A DNA stretch of 64,000 bases from Puccinia triticina. Taxonomy: Eukaryota; Basidiomycota; Pucciniomycetes; Pucciniales; Pucciniaceae. The DNA is taken from positions 6,395,501 to 6,459,500 of the forward strand of contig NC_070558.1 of NCBI RefSeq assembly GCF_026914185.1, in the 5' to 3' direction. Every line of letters begins with the position of its first letter. The first letter of the stretch is position 1. The position numbers were made by a program, and so were the translations under genes. This document shows positions 55,848 through 64,000 of the stretch, piece by piece. Under the pieces are notes generated by a model. That model was given only the letters and a program-made list of their open reading frames with translations, was not told the DNA's origin and did no database searches.

Positions 55848-58461
55848 ATGCCTACGAAACGCTCCGTTGAAGAAGTAGAATCCAGCTCCGACTCCGATAT
55901 TGAACAATTAACGCCTTCCGCCAAGAGCCAAGAAAGCAGCAAGAAAAGCTGGGTCTGGCAATATTTCAAGACGACAACCATCCAGGGTGTTTCTCACAAT
56001 GTTTGCCAGGCAAACAAGACTCCTGGAGGCGATAATAAGTGCCTGGCAAAACTTGCGGTTGACAAAAAAGGATCCACTAAAAGTATGTCCAATCACTTGG
56101 AGCGCTGTCATGGAATAACCAAAGGAGGAAAGTCAAATACGGGTGCAATCACTAAGTTCTTACAGAAGGGAATATTACCAAAAAAACTCAACAGCAACAC
56201 CTTGACCTCTGCGATTGCTTGTTTTTTTATCAATTGTAATATCCCTTTCCACAACATATTTTTGAGAACTACTTTGACTGATCAACCCAGACACAATGCG
56301 ACTTATCTGTGGAAAAGATACTCTTGCGGAATTCATACGCAAATCTTTCCAGCAAGAACAACAAGTTATCCGACATCAGTTCCACGGACTAGAGTCTAGA
56401 ATCAGTTTGACATGCAACACTTGGACGTCTCCTAGCAATATATCTATACTCGGCGTTACTGCACACTGGATTGCAAAAGACTTTTCTCTCAAGTCAATGA
56501 TCTTGGCGGCAATACCAATTGAAGGAAGCCATGCTGGAGATAATCTGGGAAGTCACCTAGCCAACATACTCACAACTTTTGGCATTTCCAATAAGATCTT
56601 CTGTATCACGGCCAATAACGCATCTAACAATGGGACTATGGGGACCCATTTGGACGGTGCAATCCCTTTCAACTCAAAGGAATGTTTGCTTGGTTGCATG
56701 GCCCATGTCATTAATCTTGCTGCTCAAGCTGGAATAAAAGCATTCACCAAGCCGTCACCAGCGTCGGAAACACCTGCAAGTCTCTTGGGTATTCTAAACG
56801 ACCAGCCATCTACAGTTGAAGTGTCCTCTATTGTCTCGCACCTCAGTGGCTTCGCAACATTCCTGAAGCGCTCGCCACAAAAATCAGCAGCCTTTGACGG
56901 AATAGTCAAAGGTATCATTGGAAAACGAAGTGCGACCTTCTGAAGCATAAAACTCAGGCGAGCTCAGAGACCTGCCTCTTCATCCAGAGTCTTGCTGCCC
57001 TCAAGCAGCTCACGACGACGACGGAGCTCAAGGTGGTGTGCTTTGAAGCCAGGAGCGGGCCCGCTGGAGTCTGGTCAGTCCGCCCCACCCACCCGCATGG
57101 TGCCGCTCAAGGGCTCACGGGGTCTGCTTGCGCGTTGGCAGGAACCTGGAGAGCACGAAGGGCGATGGCCGGGTCGGCTTCGACCGGGCGGGCGTGCCGT
57201 CTGTCGAGCCGCCGCCGATAGACGCCTCGCCGGTCTACGCCGGCCTGCACACCAATGTGCCCAAGCAGCTCATGGCCTTCCACGGCCAGCCCTTCGTCAC
57301 CAAGCACCCAGCAAGAAGCTTCCCGCCTGGCCACAAGGTCTCCACCTACCTGCTCGAAGCTGCCCGCGGGCTAGAGCCCCTCATCCGCTTCAATTCCCTC
57401 GTCTAAAGGGTTGCTCATCACCACCCACCCCCAAACTGCAAGCGCCGCTGGATTGTCGAGGTCCATCCTTGCTCCTCATCAACCCCCGCCCCAACAAGAT
57501 GGAATTCAACGTTTGCTATGCTTCAAAGGGCATTAAAACTTTGTGCTTGCATAGCGATTTTCTGTGAAACGAACGATTTGAATGAGAAATACGGGCTCTC
57601 TCCGGATGAATGGGTGAAAGTTGAACAGATCTGTAAATTCTTGGAACCTCTTAACGAAGCGACTGAAACAGTTTCACCCGATAAAACTACCACTCTAGTC
57701 TTTGGTGCACCGGTATACATCTGCTTGATACAAAGGCTCAATGATGTGCGTCTTTTCAACCACTTGCTCCCCCTACATCATTGTTTTTCTATACTAAATC
57801 TTTTTTTGGTATCATGGTGAAACAGGATTTTACAAAGTATGGAGAGCGCAAACTCATCCCCGCTGCCAAAGCAATGCTCAACAAGCTGATAGGTTACTTC
57901 GACGCTTCTATAAAAAAACCAGTGTACCTTTCTTCAATGTTGCTCGATCCTTGCATCAAAACCAACGCACTCACCTCTGAAGCCCTTGCGCTGATGAAGC
58001 TGAGCAAGGAATCAATTCTTTGGCAGTTCAAGGAACAAGCCGAGCAATTCGTTCTTAATCATTACAATAAGAATAATGACAACGTTCAAGAGAAGGAAGC
58101 TGTTACTAGAAACACCTTGACAGCAAGTATCTTCAAAAAAAAGAAACGGCAGATCAGCTCACTCAATGAAGAGATTGACTTCTATCTCAACTTGGAATGC
58201 GAGGACAAATCATGTGATCCCCTCAAATATTGGAAAGCCAATCACAAACAGTTTCCAAGCCTTGCAAACATGCCAAAGACCTACCTCTTGGTACCCGCTT
58301 TGAGTGCTCCCACCGAGCAAGCCTTCTCTTCAGGTCGCCACATTCAAGACTATACAAGGAATCGACTCAATGCCACCACCCTCGAGGCATTAATCTGCTT
58401 GAAAAGCTGGCTCCTTCATGATGTTATTGATATCTATGACATCAAACTTTCCTCAGAATAA
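55848..58461 (+). pseudogene. hAT transposase, interrupted by the captured FMO fragment
   Basis: Starts MPTKRSVEEVESSSDSD. A BED-type zinc finger follows (KSWVWQYFK ... NHLERCHGI, residues about 36-85), then ACFFINCNIPF. After a frame change near 56260-56296 come DTMRLICGKDTLAEFIRKSF, LTCNTWTSPSNISILGVTAH (first catalytic Asp region lost to CNTW), ITANNASNN and CLLGCMAHVINLAAQAG. At 56925 the frame runs into FMO sequence and stops at a TGA (56941-56943). Transposase resumes at 57497 with RWNSTFAMLQRALKL. A probable intron from about 57743 to 57825 leads into the C-terminal part with the hAT dimerisation domain (DPLKYWKANHKQFPSLANM, LLVPALSAPTEQAFS), ending SSE at 58461. Only about a dozen residues seem to have been lost at the FMO insertion point. 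It is not functional as read. Confidence 0.88.
56925..57494 (+). pseudogene. Captured FMO gene fragment (intron 1 to exon 3)
   Basis: About 570 bp match the FMO gene at 55310-54740 in inverted orientation, roughly 95 percent identical over the first 290 bp I compared. It includes part of intron 1, all of exon 2, intron 2 and part of exon 3, so genomic DNA rather than mRNA was copied. The exon-2 protein (LAALKQLTTTTELKVVCFEA) and VEPPPIDASPVYAGLHTN are preserved. A TAA replaces CAA after RFNSLV, so the copy has not been kept open. Its sense orientation is the same as that of the transposase. Confidence 0.92.
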
Positions 58462-58682
58462 CCCAGCCCTTTTTTCTTTGTATGCTGCACCATGATATCT
58501 ACTTGAAATGCAAAAAAAAGCCATTTTTCTCTTTTTTTTCTCTATCTTGTCCCCCTGGCTTTATACCCAGGTATCCGGTCGGATACCGGGTTTCTGAAAG
58601 TGCATCCACGACCCGACACGACCCGGTATCCGGTTGGGTACCACCGGATCATCAGGGTCCGGATTGCAACCTTAATCATGAA

Positions 58683-60543
58683 GCATTCCAGGACCCGAAA
58701 CCCCTGATAAATGACCGTAACCTAAAATCCAGAATTTTGATGAAATTCATACATTTTTTGACCTCATTCATACACGTTTTGTGCTTACGCCTTGAGGATT
58801 TCCCAAATTTTCATACATTTTCCATGCCTACCATTCCTGCCGAGGGGGGGGAGGGGTACAAAAAAAAACCTGGGTGTGCTGCCAAGGTGGGGCACTGGGG
58901 TACCAAAAATAAGCCAAGCTGTGCTGCTGAGGGTGGGAGGGCTACGGGTTTTTCTGGTGCACTTGCAGGAATTTCATACATCTTGGTTACTACCCTCTTG
59001 TACCCAGGAAAAATTTCATACACTTGAAGTGCTTACCATTGAGGCCTAAAAAGCCCATTGATACCATTTTTGTGCCTACTATTTTGGGTTTTTGCCACAA
59101 AATTCATACCTTTTTGCTATGGTCATTTACAGGGGGTTTCCTGAGGTTTCCTGGGTCCTACACTAAAGAAGGCACCAAGTACCCGTTGGCGGGTACTTGG
59201 CACCCGCCGGCGGGTACTCGCCAGCATTTGGCGAGTACCCGTTGGCGGGTGCAGGCCGCGGGTGCGGGTGTCCAGATTTGGGGGTGAAAAACAGGCGGGT
59301 ACCCGCGCCAAGTACCCGCCAGAATACAGTTGTACTGGCGGATTGCACGTAATCTACCAGTAAAACAGTCAACTGCGGTTCTGCGAGTTAAGTTCACACC
59401 CGCGTGAGGCCACATGCTGCCAGGGCGATCTCAACTCCAACCGGACCCAAACAATATCCATTGGCCGGCTCAATGGCACATAACCAGAAAAGCAGGAAGC
59501 GCCGTCAAGCACCTGGATCCCCTAGCTCCTCCATCCCCAGTAGTACCCCAGCCAAATCAACCCGACATCCTTGACGGAGAATAGTGAATGTCATTGATGA
59601 CTCCGATGTAAAAGAACCCGAGAATCAAGAAAGCTGTTGGAATTTTGAATCCTTGCTTCGCGCTCTTCTGACTCATCTCCGCTCCGCGCTCCGCAAACTG
59701 CGCTCCCTCACAATTCTTCTCCCCGATCACCGTCTCTCGTTCCCCTGCTCCTAATATTCTTATCTACATTCTCCTAGTTTCACCTCACCAAACCGTCAAC
59801 TGAAACAACTCCTCACTCTCTGTCTGCTTCTGCTCCTCCAACCTCGAACCACAAGTCAACCGATATGATTCTCTGAACAAGTATCTCAAAACCACAACTC
59901 GGCCATCTCGACCGAGCCTATAAATTCGGGATCTATACTCACCTCATTCCTCCAGCAGCAACCTCATCGATCTCAACGACCGATCTTCTCCATCTTCCTG
60001 CTCAACTCACCGCTCCGACCTCAACCATCATTCCTCTCCTCAACATTCACCTCCAACTGCGCCTTTTCCCTTCCCTGTTTCTTTATTTTCTATTGCTCTT
60101 CTCTCTCATCATCCAATCTAATCAACAGCGACTATACTTCGACTATCCCTCGACAACTTCACCGCTCATCCTAGTCCCTCCTATTCGCTCTCTCGACTTC
60201 ATCAATTGGTTGCTTCCAATTTGGTGAGAAAAAGCTAACCAACTCATCCTCACCGCCTCGATCAACTCTCACAGTGCTCATATTAATCCTGTTCTTTTTC
60301 TTGTCTTTCCGCGTAGTGTTTATTACACATCCTTGTTTGATCTTATATACTTTAGCCTGTCTGTTCTTTCTCCACCCAAATCCTACAACTATCGTGGTAT
60401 GCTTATTTTCCTCAAACCTGAATTGTTTCCTTAAGTATTGTTCATCTTCTGACCTTAATTGTTTTAGTTCTGGTTCTAGTGTCAATTATAAAAACTGTTT
60501 TTTCTCAAAAGCACTCAAACTCCTAGGTCCCAGGAGCTGACCA
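58683..60543. repeat. Gene-free interval with GTACCCGC palindrome cluster
   Basis: From about 59175 to 59325 the words GGCGGGTACT, AAGTACCCG and GGCGGGTACCCGCG repeat in both orientations; one is the hairpin AAGTACCCG-TTGG-CGGGTACTT (59179-59200). This may be the 5' subterminal repeat region of the hAT-like gene that follows. 59660-60250 is pyrimidine-rich (5' leader-like). No gene recognised between. Confidence 0.5.
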
Positions 60544-63287
60544 ATGAGCAAGAGCTTCGTAAGTGACTCAGCTATTAATTTCACAATTGATCTAAAATGT
60601 CATGCCAACCATCCTGTTTTTATTTCCTGTAGGAAAGGCAATCCAGGTGCACAAAAATCAGCTCAGCGCTTGCTATGCCGCCTATCACCCTCCAAAACTC
60701 TCCAATCAGTTGGATAAACACGGCCGCAAGATGATAGCTTACTTGTGTTGAACGTGAGTAATTTTCTTGTTTATGTAGTTTCCTTCCGGTCCTTGCTGGA
60801 TTGCCTGACTTTCCCCTTTTTTATTTCAGATGTGGCAGTAGTATCAACCGACCAACATACAACACTTCCCCTAGCAATCTCTCCAAGCACGTGGCTAGTT
60901 GCACTAAGAAAACCCACGACTCCAAAGCTCAAACATTAACATCTATGGGGATATCTGGCAGTAATAATGTTGATGCTTGGGATGTGAGTGCCTTATCTTT
61001 GATTCCCAAGAGAAATCTAGGACTGACCTCTAGACTGTACCAGGTACCTCAGCTGTGTGCAGTTTGGTGTGCTGAAGGTGCCCGACCTTTCTCAGCTCTT
61101 GGGGAGCAGGCGCACCGAGGCATCTTGCACCCAACTTTTGTGCAAAATTTACCCAGCAAAAAGGCTGTATCAAACAACATTGCCCACTTATATACGGCCG
61201 TGCAGGACTCCATTATTCAATCCCTTAAGGTTTGATTTCCCTCTTTTTCAATTAATGAAAAATCAGCTGATTTGTCTTTCTAGGCTCACACTGGGGCAAT
61301 GTACTTGGGTCTTGACACTTGGCAGTCCCCGAATGGATTTGACGTATTGGGGACGGTGATATACCGCATGGTAGAAGATGAAGCGATTGGATTCCACTTG
61401 GAGGCCATGCCACTTGATTTTGTCAGGTTAAAACAAAGCCATACGGGTGTTTATCTGGCCGAAACGGTCCAGCTAATTGTTGATAAGTTTGGCTTGAGGG
61501 ACAAAGCAAGCACCTTTTCTGAGTTTTCCCGTGCAATATTTCTCCATTTTGCTAATTCCTCACTATCTTATCCCATAATTCCTCACTATCTTATCCCATA
61601 GATATGCGGTATTGTTACTGACAACGCATCAAACAACCAAACAATGATTGAGGAGACTGCAAGATTCAGATGGCCTCGCTTCAAGGGTGAACCACAATGG
61701 ATCCAATGCTTCGCACACATTCTCAATTTAATCGTTCAGGTGATATTGCGGCCATTTGGAAGCCAAAAGAAAAAACGTATTAGCTCAGCTCACAAAGATG
61801 AAGACAATTCTGGCAACAATCTTTTGGATCCAGACAACCCGGAGGATCCAGATGACCAGATTCAGCTGTATGTTTCTTTTTTCCTGTCTTGTCGCCTCCC
61901 TCAATTGGTTGATCACTGAAGATTATCTAAATTTACCCAGTATGGTCAAAGACACAGGCAATACTGAAGACGAAGAGGAGGCTGAAGAAACAGATCTTCT
62001 GGCAGCCAAGGTCATTGACAATGAAGAGATTGAACTCGAAAGCAATGATGTTAATGAGTTAAGTGACGAGGATGATGATGATCGATATACATCTGATGCT
62101 TGCAAACAGACACTGGCTAGGGTAAGCCGAGCTCATCACCCTTGGTATCAACAATCATGTCATATTTACTGAATTCATTTCCATACTGAAAATAGTTCCA
62201 AGCAATCTCCCGCAAGCTTAATAAGTTGCCGAACTCAAAGGCACTGTTTGTTGAGCTATGCAGGGATCACAATTGTGGAACACCACACAATATCAAACGA
62301 GATGTCAGAACCAGATGGAACTCGACTTTGGCCCAGTTGGCCAGTATCTTGAGATGCTCGGCAGCAGTGTGAGTCCATTCTCTTACTAAAACCATTAGTC
62401 AGGAATACAACTGATATATTCTTTCTATTGCAGTCTTGAGTGGCAAACCGATCAACGACACGGCCTCTCCTGAGAACATCAGATCAACCAGGACGATCTT
62501 GACTTGGCAAGCGACCTTGTTGAAGTTCTTCAACCCTTCTCTGAAATGACGCTACAAGTCTCGATTCCCGGTGGTGCTCGAATAGCAGACATAGTTGTGT
62601 TTATCAACCAGATCACAAGCCACCTTTCAACAGCCATTTCCAAAAAGAAAGCGCAGTATCCCCCGGCTTTGAGAAATGCCTGTCGTGCAGGACTCCAGCT
62701 CACAAACAAGTACTATACTCTTACGGACTGCTCACCATTGTACCGAGTTGCCATGTGTGAGTTCTAACTTCTTGTCTCTAATCCCTTTTATTTCATACAT
62801 ACTCAGCTGACTGACAAGATTTGAATTATTCAGTTCTTCATCCATCCTTCAAGGATGAGTATTTCAAACTCGCTAACTGGCAACCTGAATGGATTCAAGA
62901 AGCAATCAGACTCACCCGCGAGATGTGGGAAAGCAAGTACAAACCTCCACCTCACCCAACCACCACCCAGCGACCAAATACTGGCCCAAAAGTGAGCAAA
63001 TGTCTGACAAGGATTGCCGCATCCATCATCATCCATACTAATCTGCTACACAAAAGCCTCAGGCAGGTATCCTGGCAGGTTTAATGGGTGCTTCAGAGGC
63101 ACGCGGAGCAAGTACCACCACAGATCCACTGACCATGTGGCTTTTGGGAGGATTGGTGCTGAACAAAGATGTGCAGCCGGTCGACCCCCTCAAATGGTGG
63201 ATGCAGCAACGACGTGCTGGCAATTCTCATGGGGGCCTTCTCCAGATGGCATTATATGTGCTAAGTTGTCCGGGTGGGCACTCTTAA
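60544..63287 (+). pseudogene. Second hAT-type transposase, multi-exon, decayed
   Basis: Starts MSKSF (donor GTAAGT at about 60559). Exons continue with LSNQLDKHGRKMIAYLC, a TGA, then TCGSSINRPTYNTSPSNLSK (BED-type finger split by an intron and broken by the stop). Further exons give VPQLCAVWCAEGARPFSALG, MYLGLDTWQSPNGFDVLGTV, ICGIVTDNASNN, QWIQCFAHILNLIVQ, an acidic stretch, VRTRWNST near 62300, then DLVEVLQPFSEMT and LTNKYYTLTDCSPLYRVAM. The last exon contains DPLKWWMQQRRAG, and stops right after YVLSCPGGHS where the rest of the dimerisation domain should be. Many introns are intact. The stop in the BED finger and the C-terminal truncation mark it as inactive. It is not closely similar to the transposase at 55848. 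Confidence 0.8.
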
Positions 63288-64000
63288 CACTACCAAGATG
63301 GATGAATTTGCGATGGCGTATATTGATCAATATAGCGTATATTGATCAATTTATATTGATCAATTTTTTTTTTATTCCTGTTGATACCTTTGTCTGTGTT
63401 CCATGTCTCCTTAAGACTCTTCCCCCCTGTGTTAGCTTCAAGCCGCAGGAATCTTTTTTTTTTTTTTTTTTTTGATAAAATTCATGAATTTCTACATACA
63501 CCATTCAATTCTTCCTGAAAATGCAAGTTTTAGGATTGATCCAGGGTAGCTGAGGGGTCTTGATTTTTTTTTCTTTTTTTTAAATCAAAAATTGATGTTA
63601 TCAGAAGTCTCCAAATCTACTTTTTTTCAAAAAAGGAAAAACATTGACCCCTGACCTCTCTCATGATACCATCCTGCACTCATTCTTCACTTGGTTGGTT
63701 GAACTTCCTGAAGATATTGCATATCATATTGGGAGTACTACATGCATAGAAGGCCTTTTTGAAATTAGTTTACCATGGTTTAGCATATTTTTGTCAGGTT
63801 CTTTTTTTATCTACTTTTGTTATCAACCACAGATTGATGAGGAATATTTCCTCAATAATTTCATTGGGAAATTTTTCTGCATATAAAACCCAGAGGTATT
63901 AAATTTGGGGTCACATCCCTTATGCAGCAGCTATAATCTGATCAGTTGCCAAGTAGCACTACTTTGGTTGTTTCTTGGTGTTTCTGCAACTATATCTCAT
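63288..64000. other. No gene recognised
   Basis: Low-complexity T runs (20 T at about 63454-63473), a short repeat of 'gtatattgatcaat' (63319-63363) and AT-rich DNA. The frame at 63644-63886 has a hydrophobic segment but no recognised family. Confidence 0.35.

Larger units (their letters stand above)
55646..58674 (+). mobile_element. hAT transposon with intact ends, carrying a host gene fragment
   Basis: Terminal inverted repeats TAAGGTTGCGATCCGG (55646-55661) and the complement of TAAGGTTGCAATCCGG (58659-58674) differ at one base. The 8-bp target duplication ATCATGAA is perfect on both sides (55638-55645 and 58675-58682). Subterminal GC-rich words (GGGTATCCG, CCGGGTATCC) occur at both ends, as is usual for transposase-binding regions of hAT elements. 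Length 3029 bp. Inside are a broken transposase and a 570-bp insertion copied from the FMO gene. Confidence 0.93.

Noticed and set aside
57128..57406. 92-residue ORF (MRVGRNLESTKGDG...) as a new gene inside the hAT element
   Set aside because: It is exon 3 of the captured FMO fragment, truncated by a TAA.

Overview
This is a nuclear genome segment from a fungus. I infer a basidiomycete, most likely a rust-type (Pucciniales) genome. The reasons are intron-dense genes (15, 16 and 6 exons in the three best models, introns mostly about 55-150 bp) and a very high density of decayed DNA transposons between the genes; the order-level guess is inference. Three intact host genes can be read with confidence: a Ku70 subunit of the non-homologous end-joining machinery (2486-5677, + strand), an ISWI-type chromatin-remodelling ATPase (9574-14358, - strand) and a flavin-dependent monooxygenase (FMO; 53409-55396, - strand). 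A fourth gene of unknown family with a signal peptide lies at 35764-38413 (- strand). These genes share no obvious pathway; they look like islands in repeat-rich DNA. Layout: 1-2.5 kb repeats and the Ku70 promoter; 2.5-5.7 kb Ku70; 6.3-9.1 kb a composite foldback element carrying a tRNA-like insertion, then a MULE-like MITE; 9.6-14.4 kb ISWI; 14.4-19.8 kb decayed sequence with a DUF676-type hydrolase pseudogene and a proline-rich open stretch; 19.9-21.1 kb a long foldback; 21.5-22.7 kb a broken ORF and a MITE; 24.9-26.3 kb a TIR/TSD-bounded insertion with a TpA-rich, RIP-like core; 28.6-29.9 kb a CACTA-like element with a minisatellite core; 31.7-33.05 kb a tandem array of about 46 hairpin-forming 29-bp units; 33.7-34.3 kb a phospholipid scramblase pseudogene; 35.8-38.4 kb the secreted-protein gene; 40.9-41.9 kb another foldback; 44.8-45.5 kb two MITEs; 48.4-49.6 kb an internally deleted Helitron; 49.7-50.9 kb a second CACTA-like element with a minisatellite core; 51.9-52.3 kb a Tourist-like MITE; 53.4-58.7 kb the FMO gene and, just upstream of it, a hAT element; 60.5-63.3 kb a second, decayed hAT transposase gene. 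The most unusual structure is the hAT element at 55646-58674. It keeps a perfect 8-bp target duplication and near-perfect terminal repeats, yet its transposase is interrupted by a roughly 570-bp piece of genomic DNA (introns included) copied from the FMO gene next door and placed in inverted orientation relative to its source. The hairpin minisatellite, the two equal-sized CACTA-like elements built around minisatellites, and the RIP-like island inside a bounded insertion are the other structures most worth checking. All family assignments come from reading motifs by eye; no database search was possible.
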